Part shown: positions 24,985 through 34,481 of the stretch, piece by piece
How the letters are laid out: every line of letters begins with the position of its first letter
Numbering within the stretch: position 1 is the first letter of the stretch
Assembly (NCBI GenBank): GCA_964632995.1
Contig: CAZWDL010000013.1
Span: 20,630 to 84,629, forward strand
Source: CAZWDL01 sp964632995
Lineage (GTDB): Bacteria; Bacteroidota; Bacteroidia; Chitinophagales; Saprospiraceae
Length of the DNA: 64,000 nt
Direction of reading: 5' to 3'
The notes under the pieces: model-generated
What the model saw: only the letters and a program-made list of their open reading frames with translations
Told to the model about the DNA's origin: nothing
The model's database searches: none
Program-made: the position numbers and the translations under genes

Positions 24985-27471
24985 TTAACGAATCACCTCG
25001 ATTTTTTTCCGGATCACCCCGTTTTCGGTCAGCACGCTCAGAAAGTAAATACCGTTGCGGAAGTTACTGACGTTAATGCGCTTCGTTTGATTCTGCAGCA
25101 TCCCCGAGTCAAAAACCTGCTGACCGGCCAGGTTGTGCATCCAGAGGCGCTGGAATTCCCCGCCGCCGTCAAAATGCACATTGAGGAAATCGCGCGTAGG
25201 GTTCGGGAATACCTTGAGCAGCCGTTCGGCTGTGGCCGGATCCTTACGGGCTTCGTCGTCGTCCTGATCACCCTTCAGGTTGATGTGGATCGTCAGGGTG
25301 GCGATTTCGGCGCTGTAGGCCTGTCCGTTCGGCCCTAAAACAGTCGCTACCCCGCCGCCGATGTCGACGGTGACTTCTTCGTCTTCGGGGCGGAAGCCGG
25401 CAATATCATCAACCACAATTCTTACTTTGCCGATAGAACCCAATCCGGTGGCAGGTAATCCATTCGTTCGAGTAAACCCAGATTCCAATAGTCCATCTCC
25501 ATTATTCTTGTTCATGAATAACACAGGTGAACCGTAGGCCAACCAGCTTCTGAAATCATAATTCAACTGAACACTTTCAGGAATAAAAAAGTCCGGATTA
25601 TATTCAAGGGGAAAGGTAAATCCATACACATCCACCGCCGGCTGTTCCGCCTTCCCCAGCACCATATCCAGTTCCAGTGTTTCCCCGGGATTAACAAAAA
25701 CATCCCCTTGCAACTCGATGGTGTATTTGGAGTCAGGCACCCGCGCCGGCGAGATGGCGTGCGTATTGCCGTAAAAGCGGCTGACGGCCATTGTATCCAT
25801 TCCGGTGATTAGACTATCACCATTGGTGTCAACGTGTTTGAGATCATCCACATCCTGAACCTCTTCCCCCCAGTCATCCCCGAACTGGCCGTACCAGAGA
25901 TCCAGGTTGAAATCCTCGCGTGGTGTCCCGACCTTGCCCATGTAAACGCCGAGCGGCAGAATATCTTCCATGTTGACGATTCCGTCGAAGTTGGTATCTC
26001 CTGCCCAGATGCAATCGTCGAAGCACATGGGTTCGGAGCCGTCACCGATATCCAGAATATCAACTTCAATTTTAACGTACTTCCGGAACTGACAGTCGCC
26101 GTTCTTAGTAACGCAGTACTCGATTTCAAATTCGTCGGTACCGGAATCCACATTTTCTCCGGGCTGGTACAAGATGATATTATAGCCCTGCACCCGCTGG
26201 CCATAGATGGTCGTGTCTACGCGACCGTCGAGAAACATTGCCTTACCCAGTTCCGCCTGGTCGCTGACCTCGAACTCGAAGTTGCGGATCGGCACGTTGT
26301 AACCGATGATCAGCGGCGTCCGCTTGGGCGTCACCATTTTGAATTTGGAATAAGCCGGCTCGAAGTTGCTGACATAGATGTAGACGGTGGCGGTTTCGGC
26401 TTCCCCTTCACAATCCGGCGGTTGCACCGAATAAGTGAAGCGGTCGATACCCTGAAAGCCCTCGCTGGGAATATAGGTCATCGAGCCGTTCGGCCAGCTG
26501 TTTTTGCGCACCGTACCGAATTCCGGTTGTTCCAGGGTCAGACAGCCGGAAGAGGCGCCGTAAAAGTCGTTGTTTAGTACATTAAACTCAACAGCATCAA
26601 AAGAAGTCGTGTAGACATCATCGTCATAGGCGAAAAGATTGTTTTTTACATCAAGTACGGTGATTTCCACTACTTTGATCATATCACCGTCAGCGAATTC
26701 CATATAGTCGGTTCCCGTAAAATCCGGAGCCGGGGTGTAGGTGGGCAAGTCGGTTTCGGTATCGTAGGATCCATTTGCCGGCGGCACTGTCAAAGGGAAC
26801 GCTTTGGGAATAAGGACGGATTGTGGCAGGTTTTTCTTAGTGAAGATGCGCATGGTGTCGGGCGCGGCCGTGGGTTCCCCCAATACGCTGATGGTGGCAG
26901 TACCCTGATCGCAGGAGCCGTATTCGTCGCAGACGACGTAATTGAACTGGGCCAGCCCGTCGAAATCCTCCGAGGGAATGAAGGTCACGGTCTGCCCACC
27001 GTCACTCAATTGAGCGTCGCCGTTATTGACCAGTAAAATACTCTTGAGAAACAGTCCGCCGGAACTGCCCTCATCATTAAAAAGTACGTCGACATCTATC
27101 GGCGTATTCAAATAGGTGTGCGCCAGATCGGGATGCGCGTCGACTTTTGACGGCAGCACGGTGACGCTCACTTTGCGAATTTCCCAGCCGCCGCCGGACC
27201 AGACGGTAATTTTAAACTCGTCAACTCCGACGTAATCAGCGTCCGGGACATAGGTCACCTGGTAGTTGTCCTGTCCCAGGTTTAGAATGTCCAGCAATTC
27301 CCCGTGCCGGGGTCGGCTGAAAACAGATGGATTATAGGGGTGGGAGGCGAAGACGTATTCCAGGGCGCTGCCCCGGTAGGTCTCCAGCTCGACTTCCTGC
27401 GCCAGCCCTGTTAAGGGTACTGCCCACAGGAAGAGCAGTCCTAAAAATAGTTTTTGTAGAAATACATTCAT
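24985..27471 (-). CDS. Secreted tandem Ig/cadherin-like protein with dockerin-like segment and T9SS sorting domain
   Basis: 828 residues. Signal peptide about 1-24 (ending GLAQ). Residues about 30-480 hold four or more repeats with VTYVPDADYVGVDEFKITV-type strands (VTFIPSEDFDGLAQFNY, MTYIPSEGFQGIDRFTYSV), as in cadherin-like surface proteins. At about 495-590 two calcium-loop segments, GDTNFDGIVN and VDTNGDSLIT, resemble a dockerin. A cohesin-like region follows, and the last 75 residues (VFPNPTRDFLNVHF to VIRKKIEVI) are a T9SS sorting domain. It is expected on the cell surface, in adhesion or complex assembly. The ligand is unknown. Confidence 0.85.
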   Translation of the reverse strand: MNVFLQKLFLGLLFLWAVPLTGLAQEVELETYRGSALEYVFASHPYNPSVFSRPRHGELLDILNLGQDNYQVTYVPDADYVGVDEFKITVWSGGGWEIRKVSVTVLPSKVDAHPDLAHTYLNTPIDVDVLFNDEGSSGGLFLKSILLVNNGDAQLSDGGQTVTFIPSEDFDGLAQFNYVVCDEYGSCDQGTATISVLGEPTAAPDTMRIFTKKNLPQSVLIPKAFPLTVPPANGSYDTETDLPTYTPAPDFTGTDYMEFADGDMIKVVEITVLDVKNNLFAYDDDVYTTSFDAVEFNVLNNDFYGASSGCLTLEQPEFGTVRKNSWPNGSMTYIPSEGFQGIDRFTYSVQPPDCEGEAETATVYIYVSNFEPAYSKFKMVTPKRTPLIIGYNVPIRNFEFEVSDQAELGKAMFLDGRVDTTIYGQRVQGYNIILYQPGENVDSGTDEFEIEYCVTKNGDCQFRKYVKIEVDILDIGDGSEPMCFDDCIWAGDTNFDGIVNMEDILPLGVYMGKVGTPREDFNLDLWYGQFGDDWGEEVQDVDDLKHVDTNGDSLITGMDTMAVSRFYGNTHAISPARVPDSKYTIELQGDVFVNPGETLELDMVLGKAEQPAVDVYGFTFPLEYNPDFFIPESVQLNYDFRSWLAYGSPVLFMNKNNGDGLLESGFTRTNGLPATGLGSIGKVRIVVDDIAGFRPEDEEVTVDIGGGVATVLGPNGQAYSAEIATLTIHINLKGDQDDDEARKDPATAERLLKVFPNPTRDFLNVHFDGGGEFQRLWMHNLAGQQVFDSGMLQNQTKRINVSNFRNGIYFLSVLTENGVIRKKIEVIR

Positions 27472-27791
27472 GGTTCGTGGATTTTAACACATTGCTTGTT
27501 AGTAGCGCATATTCATTGCTTCGTGTCGAAGGCATTCTTCTCTTACCTGCAATAATCCTCCATTGCTAGTAAAGGACCAAAAAGTTTACAAGTCGATTGT
27601 GAAGAAAAACTACCTTCTTTGTTGTCTACAAAAGGCTAAAGAACAGTTAATTGCAAAGAACTTCAAAACACAATTGTGAAAGACGGTAAAAACCGTAATT
27701 TTGCCAGGTCAACAGCTGTCGCCCCTCATTGCTAAAAAAAGGCGCCGGCTTTAACACTATAGACCGTGCTAAGATAAAAATTATTTCGCAA
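27472..27791. other. Intergenic region with promoter
   Basis: 320 bp between divergent genes, AT-rich, with no reading frame of note. It contains the strong rightward promoter at 27674-27703. Confidence 0.6.
27674..27703 (+). promoter_or_regulatory. Bacteroidota-type promoter
   Basis: TTG at 27674-27676, 19 nt, then TAATTTTG at 27696-27703, an exact TAnnTTTG box with ideal spacing. It points to the gene starting at 27792 and predicts a leader of about 80 nt. Confidence 0.65.
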
Positions 27792-29213
27792 ATGAAGAAT
27801 AGCAAATTGTACTCTATTCTTGAAAAACTGGATAAGATCGAACAGAATCGGTTGCGGAAGTATTTGGAATCGCCTTACTTTAATTCAGATTATACCCTCC
27901 TCCAGCTTTTCGAGATTTTTATGCGTGAAATTAATGGTGAAAAGCACCTGAACCTGGAAAAAGAGGACATTTGGAAAAAGCTTGATCTGAAAAAGGATTA
28001 CGATGATGTCCGGTTTAGAAAGTATTGTTCCGATCTTTTAAAACTAGTGGAAGGCTATCTCACCCAAGAGGTTTTCCAGGAAAACGAACTACTAAAGGCC
28101 AGTTTACATATTCAGGCTGTTGGAAGAAAAAAGTTAGAGAAGTTGTACAATGGGGCGATGAGGAAAGCAAGGCGCACCTCTCAAAAGTTTCCCCATCGGT
28201 CAGCAACCTATTATTACTATCAACACGAAATTGAAAAGAATTATTATGAAATGGCTCAACACGAATTGCAAAGAGCCTCAAAAAGCAACATCGAAGAGAT
28301 CTCCAAACAATTAGATGTTTTTTATTTGAGTGAAAAATTGCGCTGGTATTGTGAAGTAATTTCCCGTCAAAGTGTAAAAGCCCATGAATATAAGTTAATG
28401 CTTATTGATGACATAATCAGCCAGATTGAAAGCACAGAATATAAGAAAAATCCTTCGATCGCCATCTACTATCAAATTTTCCAAATCTCGGATGATGCCG
28501 ATAGTATTGACAATTACTATGAACTGAAACATTTGCTCGCCGAGCATGGGCTCATTTTCCCACAAAACGAAGCCCTGAGTATTTACTATTCTGCCATCAA
28601 TTATTGCATTCAGAAAATTAATGAGGGAAATCAAAAATTCTTAAATGAGCTCTTTGACCTTTATAATGACCTCATCGAAAAGGAAATTATTTTCGTTGAC
28701 GATGAACTTTCACCCTGGGACTTCAGGAACATTGTCGTTATCGCTTTACGACTCGGCAAATTTGATTGGACAGAAAATTTCATTTTGAACTACAACATCA
28801 AGATCCCTGAAACCTATCGTGAAAATGCTGTTTCTTTCAATATGGCTACGCTGTATTTCTACAAAAAAGAGTTTCATAATGTTATTCGGTTGCTTCATAC
28901 TGTTGAATATGAGGATCCGTCCTACAATTTGAACTCTAAAGCCATGCTATTAGCCACTTACTTCGAAACGGATGAAATAGAACCGTTGTACTCATTATTT
29001 GAGAGCTTTAGGGTCTATTTGAATAGAAAAAAAGATATTCCTGAAGACAAAAAGCGACTTTATAAGAACTTGATCAAATTTACCCGGAAACTTACCCGGA
29101 TCATTCCAGGAGACAAAAAATCAATTGATAAACTTAGGCAAGAAATTGACGCTACTAAGAATATTGCCTCCGCCGGCTGGCTCAAAGAAAAAATCACCGA
29201 GCTGGAAGGGTAG
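27792..29213 (+). CDS. Large helical protein of unknown function, AT-rich gene
   Basis: 473 residues from the ATG at 27792 (MKNSKLYSILEKLDKIEQNRLRKYLESPYFNSD); the frame extends to 27729, but 27792 follows the promoter better and gives a sensible N-terminus. It has no signal peptide or membrane helix. It is rich in Lys, Glu, Leu and Tyr and looks entirely alpha-helical, perhaps TPR-like, although I cannot assign repeats. The gene is clearly richer in A and T than its neighbours, with many AAA, AAT and TTT codons. It stands alone with its own exact promoter. No function can be given. Confidence 0.8.
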   Translation: MKNSKLYSILEKLDKIEQNRLRKYLESPYFNSDYTLLQLFEIFMREINGEKHLNLEKEDIWKKLDLKKDYDDVRFRKYCSDLLKLVEGYLTQEVFQENELLKASLHIQAVGRKKLEKLYNGAMRKARRTSQKFPHRSATYYYYQHEIEKNYYEMAQHELQRASKSNIEEISKQLDVFYLSEKLRWYCEVISRQSVKAHEYKLMLIDDIISQIESTEYKKNPSIAIYYQIFQISDDADSIDNYYELKHLLAEHGLIFPQNEALSIYYSAINYCIQKINEGNQKFLNELFDLYNDLIEKEIIFVDDELSPWDFRNIVVIALRLGKFDWTENFILNYNIKIPETYRENAVSFNMATLYFYKKEFHNVIRLLHTVEYEDPSYNLNSKAMLLATYFETDEIEPLYSLFESFRVYLNRKKDIPEDKKRLYKNLIKFTRKLTRIIPGDKKSIDKLRQEIDATKNIASAGWLKEKITELEG

Positions 29214-29219
29214 CTGAGA

Positions 29220-30317
29220 CTACTTCAATTCCACCTCCATATACACCGGCTGGTGATCCGAGAACTGGAAGTCCAGGTTAAGCCCTTTCACCATTTTCAC
29301 CTTAAGGTTTGGCGACACCAGGTAGAAGTCGATCAGGGTGATAAAGGTCGTCCCCACCTGGTAGGTATCGCGGATCTTGCGGTTCGATGGCACACGGGGG
29401 TCATAGACCCACAGCCAGTCTGCCGGCAGGAAGTCGGCTTCGATACCGTACTGGAAGTAGCCCTGGGTGCGGCCCGGCATGAAGGAGTCGAATTCGAAAT
29501 AGGGCGGCACCAGATTCCAGTCGCCGCCCGCCACCACGTAGTTACCGTTTTCATACTCCCGCAGACACAATTCGCGCAGGAAGCCCATTTGTTGGCGTTT
29601 CAGGGAGCCATCGGCATCATAGGCCGAAAGGTGCAGGTTGATCACTACCAGTTCCTTGCCGTTCGCCACCGGGTAGCGGTGCAGGGCCACGCAGCGGTCG
29701 AGCTGAAAGATGCGCGTCGGCCAGTCGAAGCTGCCGGGCAGCTGGAAGCGGATTGAAGTATCGGGCTGGAAGCGCGCATAGGTAGCCAGCCCGCTGTAGG
29801 TGGCCCCGTAGGCGCGCCAGGGCTCCAGCAGGGGAATGGGCACGTAGGAGACCTGATAGTTCGCCGCAAAACCGGCGTAGAAGCCGGGCAACTGCTTCGA
29901 AACCTGTTCAAACTGATTGGTATAGTAGCTCCGCTTCGAGGCGTAATCCACCTCCTGAAACAGGAAAAAATCCGCTTTTGTCCGCGCAACGAAGCCGGTG
30001 ATGCCCTCCACGTTCTTCTGCACCAATTCCTGCGGCGCACGCACCATCTTATCGCCGGAAGACAGCGGCGTCCCCTCATCGTAAAAGAAGTTGGACTCCT
30101 CCCCCAGCCCACCGTAGCCGATGTTCCAGATGACAAAAGACAGGGTACTGTCGGGCACGGTTTTCGCTTTAGCCCGGCGGGCCGTCTTCACCGGTTCTTC
30201 CGCCTCCGGCTGCCAGTCGCTGGCCGTACCAAAAGCCAGCACCCCGCCGATGTAGACCAGCAGGATGAGGACGAGTACGCCTAAGCCTTGTAGTACGCGT
30301 ATTGTATATCGTTTCAT
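29220..30317 (-). CDS. Endonuclease/exonuclease/phosphatase (EEP) family protein
   Basis: 365 residues. One N-terminal membrane helix (about 10-31) anchors it with the catalytic domain outside. The EEP motifs follow in order: FVIWNIGYGGL, FFLFQEVD with the catalytic Glu, VINLHLSAYD, VVAGGDWN and the closing FSDHQPVYMEVEL with the Asp-His pair. The family cleaves phosphodiester bonds in nucleic acids, inositol phosphates or sphingomyelin-like lipids; membrane anchoring makes a lipid or extracellular substrate more likely than DNA. It converges with the AT-rich gene, 6 bp between stops. Confidence 0.87.
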   Translation of the reverse strand: MKRYTIRVLQGLGVLVLILLVYIGGVLAFGTASDWQPEAEEPVKTARRAKAKTVPDSTLSFVIWNIGYGGLGEESNFFYDEGTPLSSGDKMVRAPQELVQKNVEGITGFVARTKADFFLFQEVDYASKRSYYTNQFEQVSKQLPGFYAGFAANYQVSYVPIPLLEPWRAYGATYSGLATYARFQPDTSIRFQLPGSFDWPTRIFQLDRCVALHRYPVANGKELVVINLHLSAYDADGSLKRQQMGFLRELCLREYENGNYVVAGGDWNLVPPYFEFDSFMPGRTQGYFQYGIEADFLPADWLWVYDPRVPSNRKIRDTYQVGTTFITLIDFYLVSPNLKVKMVKGLNLDFQFSDHQPVYMEVELK

Positions 30318-30434
30318 GGTCTATTGTTAAGATGCCAGGCGTCAGATAACAGACATCAGATACCGGGCATTTCACTCGAATCAATACAAATAGCTTCCGT
30401 TTTTTAGACCCACCGGCCAAAAGCCGATCGCCTT

Positions 30435-31172
30435 TTAAAACCCCAGCATATCGCTCATCTCAAACACTCCTTCTTTCCCCACGATCCACTCCGCCGCCTG
30501 CAGGGCTCCGCGTGCAAAGCCCTCGCGCGAGTGCGCCTCGTGGCGGATAGTGATGGTGTCGATATCCGAGCGGTAAGCAATCTCGTGGGTGCCCGCTACC
30601 TGACCGATCCGTTTGGAGGTGATGGGGATATCGTTCTGCCCGGGCTTCGCCTTATTCTCCTTTTTCTCCTCTATACTGACCCAGTCTTCCTTGCGGCGCA
30701 GCCGCTGCAGGATGGCCTCCGCCAGTGTAATGGCCGTGCCGCTGGGCGCGTCCAGCTTTTGGGTGTGGTGGATTTCCTCCATCGCTACATTGTACTGTTC
30801 CTGTCCGGCCATCAGCTCTGCCAGGTACCGGTTGAGGGCGAAGAAGAGGTTGACGCCGATGCTGAAATTAGAAGCGTATAGAAAAGCGCCGTTCTTTTCA
30901 CGGCAGAGCACCTTAGCCTCCTCGAAGCGGTCGAGCCAGCCCGTCGTGCCCGAAACGACCGGCACCCCCGCTTCCAGACAGGCCCGGATATTTTCAAAAG
31001 CGCCTTCCGGCCGGCTAAACTCGATGGCCACATCGGCGCTTTGCAAATTTTCTTTCCTTAATTCATCCAGGTTGTCGTCGTCGATGCGTAGAATGATCTC
31101 GTGGCCGGCGCCGCGGGCCAGCCCTTCAATGGCTTTGCCCATTTTGCCGTAGCCGAGTAGTGCTATTTTCAT
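30435..31172 (-). CDS. dapB: 4-hydroxy-tetrahydrodipicolinate reductase
   Basis: 245 residues. The nucleotide-binding start MKIALLGYGKMGKAIEGLA and the catalytic segment EEIHHTQKLDAPSGTAI (histidine and lysine of the active site) identify DapB. FSIGVNLFF and SGTTGW are further family blocks. The enzyme makes tetrahydrodipicolinate with NAD(P)H in the lysine and diaminopimelate pathway. Length is slightly short compared with the roughly 265-residue proteobacterial form but normal for Bacteroidota. No other dap genes are adjacent. A 253-bp gap with a rightward terminator lies upstream. Confidence 0.94.
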   Translation of the reverse strand: MKIALLGYGKMGKAIEGLARGAGHEIILRIDDDNLDELRKENLQSADVAIEFSRPEGAFENIRACLEAGVPVVSGTTGWLDRFEEAKVLCREKNGAFLYASNFSIGVNLFFALNRYLAELMAGQEQYNVAMEEIHHTQKLDAPSGTAITLAEAILQRLRRKEDWVSIEEKKENKAKPGQNDIPITSKRIGQVAGTHEIAYRSDIDTITIRHEAHSREGFARGALQAAEWIVGKEGVFEMSDMLGF

Positions 31173-31281
31173 AAAAATGGATTCGTAATGTGACTTTTGG
31201 GCGCAGGCCCGTCCTAAAAACAGATTTTAGTTAATTACTCCCTTTCGCTCTCTTATGGAGCCCTATTAACCAAAGGCTTGG

Positions 31282-31310
31282 GTCCCTTCTTCGTTTGAAG
31301 GGACTTTTTT
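31282..31310 (+). terminator. Rightward intrinsic terminator without an obvious gene
   Basis: GTCCCTTC (31282-31289) pairs perfectly with GAAGGGAC (31297-31304), followed by six T. Both flanking genes run leftward, so on the plus strand this would end a short unannotated transcript. Confidence 0.65.
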
Positions 31311-31316
31311 GTTGGC

Positions 31317-31427
31317 GTTTAGAAGTTTAGGCACCGCTCCTTCCTAAGGAAGGTATGGTCAGAGCGGTTGGTTTAGGAGTTTAGCAGGCCTGTAAAAGAG
31401 AGGCCTGGTTTCAGATCTTCTAAACTC
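31317..31427 (+). repeat. Modular palindromic intergenic repeat, copy B
   Basis: GTTTAGAAGTTTAG (31317-31330), a CCGCTC/GAGCGG hairpin with an inner TTCCTAAGGAA palindrome, then GAGTTTAG (31377-31384) pairing with the end CTTCTAAACTC. It runs into the stop codon of mutS at 31426-31428. It belongs with copies A, C and D. Confidence 0.75.
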
Positions 31428-34074
31428 ACTCGTCAGATTCCTCCAGCAGTTTTTTCATTTCGTTCAGCTTCAGCATACAATCGATCGGAGTCATCGAATT
31501 GATATTCAGGTCCTGCAGGATTTCCTTAAGTTTGCCGGCCGCGGGATCTACGGTTTCGAAGATACTGAGCTGTAGCGTTTCGGTAGAAATCTGCCCCGTA
31601 TCGGCCTGCTTTGCTTTTACCCCCTCTTCCGTTTCCCCATTGCCTTGCTCTATCGACTTTTGCTCCAGCTGAGTCAGAATGTGGGCGGCGCGTTCCACGA
31701 TGCCGCGTGGCATGCCTGCCATTTTAGCGACGTGAATGCCAAAGGAATGCTGGCTGCCGCCGGGCTGTAGCTTACGCAGGAAGATTACTTTATTATTCAC
31801 CTCGCGGGTGGCGATGTTGAAGTTCTTGATGCGTGGAAATTTGTTGGCCAGTTCGTTGAGTTCGTGGTAGTGGGTGGCGAACAGCGTTTTGGGCCGCACT
31901 TGCCCGTTGTTGTGCAGGAATTCGGCGATAGACCAGGCGATAGAGATGCCGTCGTAAGTACTGGTGCCGCGGCCGATCTCGTCGAGCAAGAGGAGGCTGC
32001 GGTCCGAGATGTTATTCATAATACTGGCCGTTTCGTTCATCTCCACCATAAAGGTCGACTCGCCGGAGCTGATATTATCCGAGGCCCCTACCCGGGTAAA
32101 CACTTTGTCGACGATACCCAGGCGGGCTTTGACGGCGGGGACGAAGCTGCCCATCTGGGCCAGCAGCGCGATGAGGGCCGTCTGCCGCAGCAGGGCTGAC
32201 TTACCGGCCATATTCGGGCCGGTGATCATGAGGATCTGCTGGGTCTCATTGTCGAGGTAGACGTCGTTGGGCACATAGGATTCGCCCAGTTTCATATGCT
32301 GTTCGATCACCGGATGGCGCCCCTCTTTGATGTCCATCACGAAGTCTTCGTCCATATCGGGGCGGCGGTAGTTATTCTTTTGCGCCACGCGGGCGAAAGA
32401 CAGCAGGCAGTCCAGGCGGGCTACCAGGCTGGCGTTGAACTGCACGGGCTGGATGAAATCGCTCAGCGTGAGCACCAGCTCTTGGAAGAGCTGCTCTTCC
32501 AGCACCAGGATTTTCTCCTCGGCGCCCAGGATGCGGGCTTCCAGCTTCTTAAGTTCGTCGGTAATGTAGCGCTCCGAGTTGGTCAGTGTCTGTTTGCGCG
32601 CCCACTCGGGCGGCACTTTATTCTTGTGTTTGTTGGTGACTTCCAGATAGTATCCGAAGACGTTGTTGAAGCCCACCTTGAGGCTGGAGATTCCCGTGCG
32701 CTGCGACTCGGTTTTCTGGATGTCCATTAGCAGGTCCTTACTGTTCTTGACGATACCTCGCAGCTCGTCCAGCTCGGCGTGAAAGCCGTCGGCAATGACG
32801 CCGCCCTTGTTGAGGTTAACCGGCGGGTCCTCGAGGATCTGCTTCCCGATCTGTTCCACCAGTGCTTTACAGGGGTTGAACCCATCGGCGATTGTGACCA
32901 GATGGTCGTTGCCGGTTTCGTTCAACAGCTGCTTGACCGGTTCGACGGCCATCAGCGACTTGCGCAGCTGCATGACCTCCCGCGGGTTGATCTTGCCGAG
33001 CGGCACTTTAGAGATCAGACGCTCCAGGTCACCCATCTGCTTAAATAAGCCCTCCAGCTCAAGCGCCAATTCTTGTTGATCCAGGAAGTACTGCACCATA
33101 TCGTGGCGGGCCTCGATGGCGCTTTTGGATTTCAGGGGCAGCACCACCCATTTCTTCAGCAGGCGCGCCCCCATGGGCGACACCGTCTGGTCGATGACCT
33201 TGATCAGCGGCACTCCGGAATCGTGCGGACTGTAGATCAGCTCCAGGTTGCGGATGGTGAAGCGGTCGAGCCAAACATAACGCTCGGGCTGTATGCGGCT
33301 GATGGAGCTGATGTGGCGCAGGTTCTTGTTCTCGGTAGTTTCCAGATAGTGCAGGATGGCGCCGGAGGCTATCTGCGCCAGTTCCAGTTCTTCCACGCCG
33401 AAGCCCTTAAGGTTTTGTACTTCGAAGTGGTTGAGCAGCTTTTCGCGGGTGAAGTCCAGCGTGTAAATCCACTCGTCGAGGGTGTAGGTATAAAACTTAT
33501 CGCCAAAGTGGCGCTCGAAGTCCTTGCGCTTGTCTTTCGAAAAGATGACCTCCGAAGGGCTGAAGCTCTGCAGTAGCTTATCGGCGTAGGCCAGGTCGCC
33601 TTCGCAGACCAGGAATTCACCGGTGGAGACGTCGAGGAAGGACAAGCCCATCTGCTCTTTGCGACCTAAAAAGACGGATGCAAGGTAGTTGTTAGACTTG
33701 TGGTCCAGCAGCTTATCATCCACCGCTACGCCCGGGGTCACGATCTCGGTCACCCCCCGCCTGACGATCTTCTTCTGCGGACTGGGCTTTTCCAGTTGTT
33801 CGCAGATCGCCACGCGGTAGCCCGCCCGCACCAGCCGTGGCAGGTACAGGTCCATAGAGTGGTGGGGAAAGCCCGCCAGCTCAATATCGCTGCCGCCGTT
33901 GTTGCGACTCGTCAGCACGATGCCAAGCACCTTGGCGGCCGTCACCGCGTCCTCCCCAAAAGTTTCGTAAAAATCACCTACCCTGAACAGCAAAATGGCG
34001 TCGGGATGCTTGCCCTTCACCTTGAAGTACTGCTTCATCAGGGGCGTCACTTTGCCACTTTTCGCTTTTGCCAT
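31426..34074 (-). CDS. mutS: DNA mismatch repair protein MutS
   Basis: 882 residues, full length for MutS. The mismatch-binding FYE motif is at 35-37 (RVGDFYETFG). The C-terminal ATPase has Walker A GPNMAGKS (619-626), Walker B LLLLDEIGRGTSTYDG, and FATHYHELNEL. The last 60 residues carry the short linker and C-terminal dimer segment. It recognises mispairs and recruits MutL, which is not in the window. It reads leftward, and repeat copy B overlaps its stop codon. Confidence 0.96.
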   Translation of the reverse strand: MAKAKSGKVTPLMKQYFKVKGKHPDAILLFRVGDFYETFGEDAVTAAKVLGIVLTSRNNGGSDIELAGFPHHSMDLYLPRLVRAGYRVAICEQLEKPSPQKKIVRRGVTEIVTPGVAVDDKLLDHKSNNYLASVFLGRKEQMGLSFLDVSTGEFLVCEGDLAYADKLLQSFSPSEVIFSKDKRKDFERHFGDKFYTYTLDEWIYTLDFTREKLLNHFEVQNLKGFGVEELELAQIASGAILHYLETTENKNLRHISSISRIQPERYVWLDRFTIRNLELIYSPHDSGVPLIKVIDQTVSPMGARLLKKWVVLPLKSKSAIEARHDMVQYFLDQQELALELEGLFKQMGDLERLISKVPLGKINPREVMQLRKSLMAVEPVKQLLNETGNDHLVTIADGFNPCKALVEQIGKQILEDPPVNLNKGGVIADGFHAELDELRGIVKNSKDLLMDIQKTESQRTGISSLKVGFNNVFGYYLEVTNKHKNKVPPEWARKQTLTNSERYITDELKKLEARILGAEEKILVLEEQLFQELVLTLSDFIQPVQFNASLVARLDCLLSFARVAQKNNYRRPDMDEDFVMDIKEGRHPVIEQHMKLGESYVPNDVYLDNETQQILMITGPNMAGKSALLRQTALIALLAQMGSFVPAVKARLGIVDKVFTRVGASDNISSGESTFMVEMNETASIMNNISDRSLLLLDEIGRGTSTYDGISIAWSIAEFLHNNGQVRPKTLFATHYHELNELANKFPRIKNFNIATREVNNKVIFLRKLQPGGSQHSFGIHVAKMAGMPRGIVERAAHILTQLEQKSIEQGNGETEEGVKAKQADTGQISTETLQLSIFETVDPAAGKLKEILQDLNINSMTPIDCMLKLNEMKKLLEESDE

Positions 34075-34481
34075 CTACAGGATTTTAGATTTTAACCAGG
34101 ATTGCCCATCAGGCGGCGCCTTCAAGGGCGCTTCCTGATTTCTCGACCGGAATGACCGGGATTGTACACGAACCCTGTGTTTCCGGAATTTAAAATGATC
34201 TTAATTTGGGGCCGAAGGATGAAACTTTAAACATGCTCTAAGTCATCATCAATGAAAACATCAGTCATCCGATTTAAGCAAATATACCCGACGATTTTCG
34301 GATTGTGAAAATTCTCAGATTAAAAAGTTAGCATGGAGCATCAGTTCTTTCCACTTCGTTTGAATAAGTTAGGTCTAGCCCTTATTTTTGTCCGCGTCGA
34401 GAACAATTTGCCTGTAAAGGCATTGAATCTAAAGAATTTTTTCGACAATTTTTGTCTTAGAACCCTTAAAAAGATAGAGTT
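34075..34481. other. Intergenic region between mutS and ferredoxin genes
   Basis: 407 bp. Near mutS it holds a hairpin ATCAGG/CCTGAT with an inner GCGCC/GGGCGC (about 34109-34141). The rest is AT-rich, without a reading frame. The ferredoxin promoter lies at 34423-34454. Confidence 0.6.
34423..34454 (+). promoter_or_regulatory. Promoter candidate for the ferredoxin gene
   Basis: TTG (34423-34425), 21 nt, AATTTTTG (34447-34454), one mismatch from TAnnTTTG, ending 27 bp before the start codon. Confidence 0.45.

Noticed and set aside
31173..31425. Lysine riboswitch upstream of dapB
   Set aside because: The gap is long enough, but I could not find the long multi-helix lysine aptamer pattern; the only strong structures are a rightward terminator and repeat copy B.
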